From contig JAANMP010000001.1 in the NCBI GenBank assembly GCA_011250595.1, positions 124,001 through 188,000 on the forward strand: a stretch of DNA of 64,000 nucleotides, given 5' to 3'. This DNA comes from Bacillus sp. MM2020_1 (GTDB lineage Bacteria; Bacillota; Bacilli; Bacillales; Cytobacillaceae). The position numbers and the translations under genes are program-made. Each line of letters opens with the position of its first letter. The first letter of the stretch is position 1. The notes under the pieces were generated by a model that saw only the letters and a program-made list of their open reading frames with translations, was not told the origin of the DNA and did no database searches. Positions 25,572-33,296 of the stretch are shown piece after piece.

Positions 25572-26393
25572 GTGGGTACTATTTATGATGCAAGTAATAT
25601 TTCGGCTTATCTTATCGAAAACAATGAAGAATTTCAAAAAAAACTTTTATCCGAGGCGATCAATGTTGCCGGAAATATTGATCGTATTTTAAAAGCCGGA
25701 AATATTGACCTTTTGAAAAATGCGCAAAGGCTGGTTCTTTATGTTGTGGAAAATCGAACAGAAGAACTCATTGATTTTGCTGAAGTAGAAGGAGTTGCTT
25801 GGGCAAAACATTCCTTAACTTTGGCGTTCAAACTGGAATGGGTACATGCGATCAGACGTTCCTTATGGCATTTCATAAAACTTTATGATCAATTAAATAA
25901 GAATGTAAATTGTGTTGGAGATTTTTTCGAATTGGAACATAAGGTAAATGATGGCATTGATGAATTTCTAAACACCTTTTTCATTAGCTATTCTTTTTAT
26001 AAAGATGAATTACTCCTGGCGCAAAGGAAATTAGTTGAACATTTATCGGTTCCAATTATACCGGTCAGCCCAACTGTAGCTGTCTTGCCGTTGATTGGTA
26101 CGTTTGATTCTTATCGAATGGAGATCATTGAAGAAAAAGTATTAACGGATATATCCAGGTTAAGGATTCTAACCTTGATCATTGACCTTTCCGGTATATC
26201 GGACATGGACGAAGTAACGATTGCTCAATTCCAAAAAGTATTGATTGGCATCACGTTGATGGGTGCACAATCAATCATAACCGGATTACGCCCAGAACTT
26301 GTTAGAAAAATGGTTAAAATAGGAATTGATCTACATACTTATACAGAAACAAAAGCGACATTACAGCAAACATTAAATGATTATCTGGTGTAG
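25572..26393 (+). CDS. RsbR paralogue (stressosome co-antagonist) with Glu at the second phospho-site
   Basis: A 273-residue RsbR-type protein with an N-terminal globin-like helical domain and a C-terminal STAS domain (from about residue 155). Aligned by eye with the operon RsbR, the first phospho-threonine is serine (IGTFDSYRM) and the second is glutamate (SDMDEVTIAQ in place of VVDTMVAHH). The GTG at 25572 is chosen since AGGAGG lies 9 bp before it; the upstream ATG at 25554 sits in that ribosome site. The exact sigma-B promoter would make stressosome composition change after activation, which is inference. Confidence 0.88.
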   Translation: MGTIYDASNISAYLIENNEEFQKKLLSEAINVAGNIDRILKAGNIDLLKNAQRLVLYVVENRTEELIDFAEVEGVAWAKHSLTLAFKLEWVHAIRRSLWHFIKLYDQLNKNVNCVGDFFELEHKVNDGIDEFLNTFFISYSFYKDELLLAQRKLVEHLSVPIIPVSPTVAVLPLIGTFDSYRMEIIEEKVLTDISRLRILTLIIDLSGISDMDEVTIAQFQKVLIGITLMGAQSIITGLRPELVRKMVKIGIDLHTYTETKATLQQTLNDYLV

Positions 26394-26422
26394 GATTGCG
26401 ATGATTGCGACGCTGTTAAAAG

Positions 26423-26452
26423 AGCTTGGAAAATTTCCAAGCTTCTTTTTTA
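26423..26452 (+). terminator. Terminator of the RsbR paralogue
   Basis: AGCTTGGAAA and TTTCCAAGCT arms are followed by TCTTTTTT. Confidence 0.85.
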
Positions 26453-26465
26453 CGTTAAGTGTCAG

Positions 26466-27773
26466 TTAAATCTTTTTCACTTCTAAATTCACAATGTGAT
26501 ACCCCTTACTAGCCATGACCTTGAACACGTATCCTTCTGTTTCCACTTTACTGCCTTTATGAGTGTCAAAGTTTTGAGTTAGAAACCAGCCGCCGATGGT
26601 ATCTATGCCGGGATTGGCTAAGTTGATCCCTAGTAAATCGTTCACGTCCTCAACTAATAATTTTCCATCGACTAAATAATGGTTCTTCTCGATCTTTAGA
26701 ATCTCGGCCACTTCATCGGTATCGAATTCATCTCTAACCTCTCCGACGATTTCCTCAATCATATCTTCCACCGTAACCAAACCGGAAGTCCCTCCGTATT
26801 CATCCACTAGAATGGCCATATGTGTATGTTCCCTTTGCATTTTCACCAATAAGTCATGAATGGGAGTGGTTTCAATCACATGAATAACAGGCCGGATAAT
26901 GGACTTTACCTTTAACTCTTCTTTATGGTTCATATTCATAATGATAGCCGTTAACAACGCCTTCACGTTAATGATGCCGATGATGTTATCCTTATCCCCA
27001 TCCATTACTGGATAGCGGGTGTAATTTTCGCATTTCACCCGTTTTAAGACCTCATTCACCGTATCATCAATCGTTATGCAGCTCATTTCCGTGCGGGGAA
27101 CCATGATTTCCTTTGCCAATCTCTCATCAAATTCAAAAATATTGTTTACATATCGTAATTCATTCTGATTAATCTCACCGCTCTGAAAGCTATCTGATAA
27201 AAGGATCCGCAGCTCTTCTTCAGAATGAGCAGTTTCATGTTCTGATGAAGGCTTTAAGCCCAATAATCCAGCCAGCAGCCGGGCAGAGCCATTTAAGATC
27301 CAAATAAATGGAAACATGACTTTATTAAACCATATGATGGGCCGTGAGAAGTAAAGCGTTACTGCCTCCGCTTTTTGGATGGCTACTGTTTTAGGCGCCA
27401 ATTCACCCATTACTACATGTAAAAAGGTAACTGAGGCAAAGGCAAGGCCAAATGATAAAATATGCGTGACCGATTCATTGAGGTTGAGTACCTTTAACAC
27501 TGGGTGCAGCAGCCTTTCTACCGTTGGTTCCCCTAACCACCCTAACCCGAGTGCCGTTACTGTGATTCCCAGTTGGCAGGTTGAAAGATATTCATCTAGA
27601 TGTGATACTACCTTTTTTGCTGAAACAGCCCCCTTCTTTCCTTCGGCAATCAATTGGGCGATCCTCGAGGGGCGTACTTTAACAATGGCGAATTCGATGG
27701 CTACAAAAAAACCGGTAAGAGCAATTAACAGTGCGATTAACAGTAAATTTACTATTAGCAAGAGAAGCTTCAC
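26466..27773 (-). CDS. CNNM/CorC (HlyC/CorC) family transporter
   Basis: About 436 residues: an N-terminal DUF21/CNNM membrane domain (four segments, residues 1-190), a CBS pair (about 210-330, with EIMVPRTEM and [28 protein letters not shown]), and a C-terminal CorC_HlyC domain. Members are linked to Mg2+ or Co2+ efflux. The start is uncertain: a GTG at 27771-27773 very near a GGAGGG site is the most likely, with a TTG a few codons on as the alternative. It is separated from the next upstream gene by a terminator. Confidence 0.88.
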   Translation of the reverse strand: MKLLLLIVNLLLIALLIALTGFFVAIEFAIVKVRPSRIAQLIAEGKKGAVSAKKVVSHLDEYLSTCQLGITVTALGLGWLGEPTVERLLHPVLKVLNLNESVTHILSFGLAFASVTFLHVVMGELAPKTVAIQKAEAVTLYFSRPIIWFNKVMFPFIWILNGSARLLAGLLGLKPSSEHETAHSEEELRILLSDSFQSGEINQNELRYVNNIFEFDERLAKEIMVPRTEMSCITIDDTVNEVLKRVKCENYTRYPVMDGDKDNIIGIINVKALLTAIIMNMNHKEELKVKSIIRPVIHVIETTPIHDLLVKMQREHTHMAILVDEYGGTSGLVTVEDMIEEIVGEVRDEFDTDEVAEILKIEKNHYLVDGKLLVEDVNDLLGINLANPGIDTIGGWFLTQNFDTHKGSKVETEGYVFKVMASKGYHIVNLEVKKI

Positions 27774-27794
27774 TCCCTCCCTCTCTTTTTTTAA

Positions 27795-27832
27795 AAATAA
27801 CAACCCGAAATCATCTGAGTTTCGGATTGTTA
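27795..27832 (-). terminator. Terminator of the CmpX-type gene
   Basis: On the minus strand CCGAAA and TTTCGG arms, extended by AACAA/TTGTT, are followed by TTATTTTT. Confidence 0.7.
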
Positions 27833-27849
27833 TCCTTGCGCATATTCTT

Positions 27850-29355
27850 TTATTCTATTATTTTCTTGTCTATCTTTTGATCGAGTCTATCTAAATATTT
27901 GCTAGCGAATTCCCTACCACCTAGGCCAAAGGCAAGGCCGAATGCTAGGGCCACTCCACCTAATACGAGAATGAAGGCCGCGTTTACGATGGAATGAGCA
28001 ACTCCAAGCTGGTCTAATGCCATAAAGACCGTCACTGCAAAGATGGCATATTTCCCAACAGCGGCGAGTGTCCGAGAATAGCTGTTCTTTAAAATGTTTT
28101 GTAAAATACCTTCGACTAAATGACCTAAATATAAGCCAACTCCTAAAATAACTAGTGCAGCGAATAACATTGGTAAATAAGCTATCACGCCTGTTGCAAG
28201 AGTCACTAAGAACTCTAAGTGGACAATTTGTAATGCTTCCACTGTAAATAATAAAACAATCACAATTTTTGCAAGCAACCCAACCATTTGCGAAAGATTG
28301 TACTTGGATGGCTCCGGATTTAACGAACCAATACCCATATGGTGAAAAATATTATTAAATCGTAAGCGCCAAAGCATTTGCGTCACCATTTTTTCGACCC
28401 ATTTTCCAAGCCATAAGCCCACTAGGATTAAGATGACCGCGACAGCGATGTTTGGTATTAAGGCGAGCACATGATGAAGCATGGCAATCGCCGGGTCAGA
28501 AATTCCCTTTAGCTCCAATTTTTCCAGGGCTGTAATAATCGTCGGAATTAAGATGAAGATAAACGCAATATTACCTATCATACTTGAGAGAGTGGTTCCC
28601 TCTCCTGCCCGGCTTAACCCAAACCGTTGACCAATTCTCTCCGCTCCAATCGTATTTAAAAAGTTTGTTAGAATATCACGGACAATTTTCGCAATCAGCC
28701 AGCCGACAAAAACAATCAGGGCAGCCGCAAATAACTTAGGTATAAAGGCAAGCAACGTTGACAGGGTGTTAGCGAAAGGTTCAGAAACACCTTCCATTTG
28801 CAACGCATCTAAGACCCCTGGTAAAAATAATAAGAAAACAAAATAGAAAAGAGCTTTGCCAATACTGTCAACCTTGCGGACAGCATCTGCTTGATTGTTG
28901 GTCATCTTCCACTTTACCAAGAGACGTTCGAAATGAAACATGGCTGCAGCCTTTTTAAAGAGAATTCGCAACAGGGAAGCAACCGCCCATGCTAGCAGTA
29001 AAATCAACGCTGCTTTTAAAACGTTGGGAATAGCTCCTGTAATGCTTGATAACATCTGAACGAGCGGTGTGGCAATAAAGCTTAAATTAAGGATATTAAA
29101 AAAGATAATCCACACAATAACTAGTAAAATATAATAAACAATTTTTCCAATAATTACTTCAGATGAGTATTTTCTATTACCAAGGTTTGAAAACAGGCGA
29201 TCATCAAAGTTCGTTTTCTTTAAAATCGCTTCCACACCTTTTCCAATACTCTTAGCGATTAGCCAGCCAACCAATAATACGAGTAGAGCAAATAGCAGGT
29301 TCGGAAGTTGATTAAAATAAGAGTACCATCCCGTCATCATTTGATTCATATCCAT
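27850..29355 (-). CDS. Mechanosensitive-channel-like protein with repeated TM-helix units (CmpX type)
   Basis: A 501-residue membrane protein with at least five copies of the conserved TM-helix repeat. Each starts near LPN/IPK/IPN and runs through xxGWLIAKxI-like sequence ([76 protein letters not shown]). A glycine-rich [19 protein letters not shown] near the C-terminus resembles the MscS pore helix. CmpX-type proteins are linked to envelope stress. It lies 27 bp after yflT copy 2, so the two likely form one operon. Confidence 0.85.
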   Translation of the reverse strand: MDMNQMMTGWYSYFNQLPNLLFALLVLLVGWLIAKSIGKGVEAILKKTNFDDRLFSNLGNRKYSSEVIIGKIVYYILLVIVWIIFFNILNLSFIATPLVQMLSSITGAIPNVLKAALILLLAWAVASLLRILFKKAAAMFHFERLLVKWKMTNNQADAVRKVDSIGKALFYFVFLLFLPGVLDALQMEGVSEPFANTLSTLLAFIPKLFAAALIVFVGWLIAKIVRDILTNFLNTIGAERIGQRFGLSRAGEGTTLSSMIGNIAFIFILIPTIITALEKLELKGISDPAIAMLHHVLALIPNIAVAVILILVGLWLGKWVEKMVTQMLWRLRFNNIFHHMGIGSLNPEPSKYNLSQMVGLLAKIVIVLLFTVEALQIVHLEFLVTLATGVIAYLPMLFAALVILGVGLYLGHLVEGILQNILKNSYSRTLAAVGKYAIFAVTVFMALDQLGVAHSIVNAAFILVLGGVALAFGLAFGLGGREFASKYLDRLDQKIDKKIIE

Positions 29356-29382
29356 ACTATCGATCTCCTTTTCCTATTTTTG

Positions 29383-29712
29383 TTATGAGACTTTTTTTGT
29401 AGCGACAACGACGATACGTCCCAGATCTAATTCTCCTTCAAATTGTTGAGCTTCAAAATACGACAAACCTAAAGATTCCATGTTGGATCGCAGTTCATCC
29501 CCGCGAGAACGAAATACATTTGCCAATGATTCAAAGACTCCTGGTTCAGATACCTTCATATCATTTGTATCGGTCGTAACTGTTAGTTCAATCGAACGGT
29601 CTTTGTCATGAGCTAATATATAGACCTCCTCTTTTGTAAATCCCTGATTTAATAATTGAACCACTGACTTCTTTACTTCCACGTCATTTTCTACTATTTT
29701 GATTTGCTTCAT
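29383..29712 (-). CDS. YflT-like general stress protein, copy 2
   Basis: A 109-residue paralogue of the protein at 8877-9197, with the same layout: KQIKIVENDVEVKKSVVQLL, YILAHDKDRS, and the nearly identical SLANVFRSRGDELRSNMESLG segment, ending in a LGRIVVVATK strand. A GGAGG ribosome site precedes the ATG. First gene of an operon with the CmpX-type channel. Confidence 0.85.
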   Translation of the reverse strand: MKQIKIVENDVEVKKSVVQLLNQGFTKEEVYILAHDKDRSIELTVTTDTNDMKVSEPGVFESLANVFRSRGDELRSNMESLGLSYFEAQQFEGELDLGRIVVVATKKVS

Positions 29713-29782
29713 TACTACTTCCTCCTAGATTTGTAGAATCGTAATTAGCTAATTTACGTTAGTAACTTTTCATATTTTGTAT

Positions 29783-29808
29783 ATAACCTTTATCGAAAAA
29801 ATGAAACC
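29783..29808 (-). promoter_or_regulatory. Candidate sigma-B promoter of yflT copy 2
   Basis: The minus strand reads GGTTTC, 14 bp, GGTTAT, the same boxes and spacing as copy 1. Confidence 0.55.
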
Positions 29809-29966
29809 TTATTTTTTTACTAGTTGGGACAAATCTGATCAAATAAATTATTTTAGAATCTTGATTTTAGTCTGTAAAAAAGGGCATTTAATGGAAAGAA
29901 ACCGATCATTGACCCCTTTTTGGATTCATTTAGGTTCAGCCATTCATTATTCGAAGGGAAAAATAG

Positions 29967-29991
29967 GTTTCGTATTTCTTAGACGGGGAAT
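29967..29991 (+). promoter_or_regulatory. Candidate sigma-B promoter of the small-gene operon
   Basis: GTTTCG, 13 bp, GGGAAT lies 46 bp before the 29-codon ORF. No terminator is seen until 31376, so it may drive all five genes. Confidence 0.7.
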
Positions 29992-30036
29992 ATAACCAAT
30001 AGGCAAGGCAATACCAAACGAAAGGAGCAGAAAGGT

Positions 30037-30126
30037 ATGAGTTTAACAGCACGTCCAATTCCGAGATTAGCTAGATTATCCTTACATTCTTATCTCAACT
30101 CCTTATTGGATACACAAGATACTTAA
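30037..30126 (+). CDS. Possible 29-residue small protein
   Basis: ATG to TAA encodes a short basic peptide beginning MSLTARPIPRLARLSLHSYL, preceded by AAAGGAG at a 9-bp distance and a sigma-B-like promoter. It would be a peptide with Arg/Leu-rich amphipathic character. It may also act as a leader ORF. No family recognised; it rests on the expression signals only. Confidence 0.45.
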   Translation: MSLTARPIPRLARLSLHSYLNSLLDTQDT

Positions 30127-30194
30127 AAACAGATAAGAAAACTCACGAACTTCTAAAAGATGTTTAACTATTCAATTAGGAGGTGGAGTAAACC

Positions 30195-30503
30195 ATGTAT
30201 ATGGATTGGAAGAAGAGATTATTGTATGGAGGATTGGCTGTTTCACTTACATTTGGCGGACTAGCTGGATGTGGAGATGGAGTCGACCAAGATAATGGTA
30301 TTAGTGATGGAGAAAAAAAAGATGCCATAGATACTGATACAAAGCAGAAAACCAACGGAGCGACACAGGATGCAAAAGAGAACATTAAAGAGGCTGTAAA
30401 TAATGTTGAGAAAAAATTAAAAGATAACGGTGTCGGTGATGGCGTAGATCAAGATAATGGTATTTCCGATGGTGAAAAGAAAGATGAACTGGATAATAAA
30501 TAA
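30195..30503 (+). CDS. Small acidic lipoprotein with a duplicated Asp-rich motif
   Basis: 102 residues. The signal peptide ends in the lipobox LAGC, so the mature protein should be lipid-anchored on the outer membrane face. The motif GDGVDQDNGISDGEKKD occurs twice, directly after the lipid cysteine and at the C-terminus, around a Lys/Asp/Asn helix. The Asp/Asn spacing loosely recalls calcium-binding loops, but that is not certain. The GGAGG site is strong. It lies between the small ORF and csbD in a likely sigma-B operon. Confidence 0.8.
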   Translation: MYMDWKKRLLYGGLAVSLTFGGLAGCGDGVDQDNGISDGEKKDAIDTDTKQKTNGATQDAKENIKEAVNNVEKKLKDNGVGDGVDQDNGISDGEKKDELDNK

Positions 30504-30529
30504 TAAATAATTATAGGAGGCTAAACACA

Positions 30530-30697
30530 ATGAATAAAGATAAATTGTCAGGTAATGTAGATCAGGTAAAAGGTGAAGCTAAAGAGCAATGGGGTCGTTT
30601 AACAGATGATGAATCAAAGGTAGCAGAGGGAAAGATGGATAAGGCAAAGGGTAAAGTAAAAGAAGGCGTTGGCGAAGTAAAAGATCGGTTATCGTGA
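30530..30697 (+). CDS. csbD: CsbD family general stress protein
   Basis: A 55-residue protein with the CsbD pattern: MNKDKLSGNVDQVKGEAKEQ, then a helix WGRLTDDESKVAEGKMDK and a Lys/Gly/Val-rich end. CsbD is a well-known sigma-B-controlled protein of unknown function. The ATG is preceded by AGGAGG. The stop codon overlaps the next small ORF. Confidence 0.9.
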   Translation: MNKDKLSGNVDQVKGEAKEQWGRLTDDESKVAEGKMDKAKGKVKEGVGEVKDRLS

Positions 30698-30786
30698 AAG
30701 TAAAAGGAATACTATTGAAAGTTGTCGGTATCGTATTGATGAAACTAGTAAAATACTTTTTTATAAAACGCTCAAAAATTAAGTAA
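30694..30786 (+). CDS. Possible 30-residue basic hydrophobic peptide
   Basis: A GTG overlaps the csbD stop (GTGA), opening 30 codons with the pattern MKVKGILLKVVGIVLMKLVK: alternating Lys and Leu/Val/Ile, a candidate amphipathic membrane peptide. No separate ribosome site is seen, so it would rely on translational coupling. Could be chance. Confidence 0.35.
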   Translation: MKVKGILLKVVGIVLMKLVKYFFIKRSKIK

Positions 30787-30800
30787 GAGGAGGAGAAAGA

Positions 30801-31361
30801 ATGGACAAGCATGGAAAAAATATTGTAGGTGTCTATCAATCCGAACAAGAAGCGATCGCAGCGATTGAGGATTTAATAAAATGGGGCTATGATAAGTCAG
30901 AAATCAGTGTCATCGGTAAGGATCATCAACATGTTGATTCCATCACCGAGGAGACTGGTACTGCAGCCGAAGATACCGCCGCTACCGGCGCGATCACTGG
31001 CGGAGCACTTGGCGGGGCAACTGGACTATTAGCTGGATTGGGCGCGCTTGCGATACCGGGAATAGGTCCAATCGTTGCCGCAGGTCCGATTGCTGCAAGC
31101 ATCATGGGTGCATTAACTGGCGCAGGTTTAGGCGGATTAACTGGCGCACTGATCGGACTTGGAATTCCGGACGACGACGCCAAGTTGTATGGGGAGTCAG
31201 TTGAAGAAGGAAAGATCCTAGTCCTGGTCAATAAACGAGACGTTTCTGCCGGGGGTATGGAGAAAGATATTCCTGTAGATGTGGAACCCACTGCTGATAA
31301 AGAAGATGATAGATTCCAGACAGTAAGGGATCGAAATCCAGCCTTGAGTAACAAATTCTAA
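30801..31361 (+). CDS. General stress protein: YflT-like domain with glycine-zipper segment
   Basis: 186 residues. The N-terminus (NIVGVYQSEQEAIAAIEDLIKWGYDKSEISVIG) is YflT-like. A long Gly/Ala-rich hydrophobic segment (about residues 62-122, ITGGALGGATGLLAGLGALA) looks like a glycine zipper that can enter membranes. The end, KILVLVNKRD, resembles the last strand of the YflT domain. An AGGAGG ribosome site precedes it. It is the last gene of the likely sigma-B operon starting at 29967. Confidence 0.85.
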   Translation: MDKHGKNIVGVYQSEQEAIAAIEDLIKWGYDKSEISVIGKDHQHVDSITEETGTAAEDTAATGAITGGALGGATGLLAGLGALAIPGIGPIVAAGPIAASIMGALTGAGLGGLTGALIGLGIPDDDAKLYGESVEEGKILVLVNKRDVSAGGMEKDIPVDVEPTADKEDDRFQTVRDRNPALSNKF

Positions 31362-31375
31362 TGAAAGATACAAGC

Positions 31376-31412
31376 AAGCTGCAGCAACGATCACGTTGCC
31401 TGCAGCTTTTTT
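31376..31412 (+). terminator. Terminator of the small stress-gene operon
   Basis: AGCTGCAG-CAACG and CGTTG-CCTGCAGCT arms are followed by six T. Confidence 0.88.
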
Positions 31413-31446
31413 GATATAAAGGGATATTTGAACAATGATGTAATTT

Positions 31447-31650
31447 CCAATTAATATCCAGCAAATGTCGTAAGTTTCGTAAAATGTGTAATAAGAGACC
31501 GAAATTATGTAATAAGTGAAGAAAAATATGTAGTAAGTATTGGGATATCGAGAAGATTACCAATTAATTTCCAGTAAATGTCGTAAGTTGCGAAAAATGT
31601 GTAATAAGCGTCCGGAATTATGTAATAAGTTCTCGAAAATATGTAATAAG
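31447..31650. repeat. Two blocks of four 21-bp iterons (ATGTAATAAG type)
   Basis: TAAG cores lie at 31471, 31492, 31513, 31534 and again at 31584, 31605, 31626, 31647: an exact 21-bp period in each block. Each block is headed by CCAATTAAT (31447 and 31560), and the blocks are offset by 113 bp. The array fills the gap between the stress-gene terminator and the nuo terminator. Confidence 0.92.
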
Positions 31651-31679
31651 CAACCGATAATTTTTAAAAGAAGCATATA

Positions 31680-31712
31680 AAAAAAGAAGAGGTTCCCCAA
31701 CCTCCTCTTCTT
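31680..31712 (-). terminator. nuo operon terminator
   Basis: On the minus strand AAGAAGAGGAGGTT pairs with AACCTCTTCTT around GGGG and is followed by seven T. Confidence 0.88.
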
Positions 31713-31778
31713 CCTATATAAAACCCCTTTAATTTGACCGGCCGCCTTCCCCCAAGCAGCCTACATCCACGTTACTGA

Positions 31779-33290
31779 CTAGCTGAAAAAGTCTGCTAGA
31801 ACATCAAGATTATTTTGCATAAAATCTAAAGCAATATTTGGCATGACTCCAAACAGTACCGAGCCAACCACCGCCACGATCAACACGACAATGATTCCGA
31901 ATGGAAGATTGAACTTGCTGTCATCACTTGCCGGACGGAAGAACATTTGCGTCATCACGCCGAAATAATAGAAGTACGAAACGACCGTCGTCGCAATCAT
32001 CACGGATGCGAGCACATAATGCGGCGTTCCATAAAACGCTCCGATAAAGATGTTTAATTTTCCAATGAAACCAGCGGTACCCGGAAAACCTGACAACGAA
32101 ACAAGCAATATTCCCATGACGACGGCTAACACCGGCGAACGGCGATACAATCCTGCGAAATCCGCAATCTTCGTTGAGCCTGTCTTTTCCGACACCACCT
32201 GGATGACGGCAAAGGCACCAAGGTTCATCAACATGTATGCGAGCAGGTAGAACCAAATCGAATAAAACATATTCGAGCTAAGCGATGTGAACGCCACTAA
32301 AATATAACCGGCATGAGCGATACTTGAGTAAGCAAACATCCGCTTAATATTCGACTGGCGAAGCGCGACCACGTTTCCGATGATCATCGTTGCCCCAGCG
32401 ATAAAGGCGAGATAGTCCTGCATCTCCAGCAAAATCGGCTTACTTGGATCCCCGACCGATGCCGCTGAGCCAAATACCGTTAACAAAATACGGAGCACAA
32501 TCACAAAGCCAGCTGTTTTTGAAACAACACTCAAGAAAGCAGTAACCGGGGTTGGCGCGCCCTGGTAAACATCAGGTGCCCACATGTGGAACGGCGCCGC
32601 AGCCAGTTTAAAGGATAACCCGACAAAGACAATCAAGAATGCCAAGGTTAACAAATAGGCTTGTTGGCCATCCGAAACCGATGACAACCGGCCGGCAATT
32701 TCAATCAGGTTAGTTGAGCCTGTTAAACCATACACATAGCTCATCCCAAACAAGGTAATCGCAGTCGAAATCCCGCCATTAATAACGTATTTCATCGCCG
32801 ATTCGTTCGACTCTAAATTATATTTGCGGATACCCGCTAAAATATAAGAAGACACAGTTAACAATTCCAAACCGATAAATAACGTAATTAAATCACCGCT
32901 TGATGTCATAATCATTGCACCAAGCAATGCCGATAAGAACAAATAGTAGAACTCGCCGTGATATTCCTCCAAGCCATCCTTTGCCTTGTAGCTGACGGCC
33001 AAGAATAAGACCAAACCAGAACCGGCAAGAAGCAATAACTTAAAGGCCATCGCGAAACTATCTAGGCGGAACGAATTATCCAAAATCGACGTCACAGGTC
33101 CGCCGACCATGCCAAGCACTGAAACAATCGCTGCTAAAATCGCCGCAATTCCGATCCAGCCGAGAATTTTTCGATCAAGACCTTTTGGCATAAATAAATC
33201 TAAAAGTGTAAGAAGTGCAGACACACCAAGGATGATGAACTCCGGCGTCATCGCACTCCAATTAAATTGCTGCAAGGTACTAAGACTCAT
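31779..33290 (-). CDS. nuoN: NADH-quinone oxidoreductase subunit N
   Basis: An antiporter-like proton-pumping subunit of complex I, 503 residues and about 14 membrane segments. Family features include [22 protein letters not shown]-like sequence (around residue 230; here [16 protein letters not shown]) and [15 protein letters not shown]. Last gene of nuoABCDHIJKLMN, 6 bp after nuoM. Confidence 0.96.
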   Translation of the reverse strand: [503 protein letters not shown]

Positions 33291-33296
33291 CCTTCA

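Noticed and set aside
29777-29995. A 72-codon plus-strand ORF
   Set aside because: No ribosome site, composition unlike a real protein, and it covers two promoter regions.
31228-31563. Minus-strand 111-codon ORF
   Set aside because: It overlaps the end of the glycine-zipper stress gene and the iteron array, and contains no recognisable domain.
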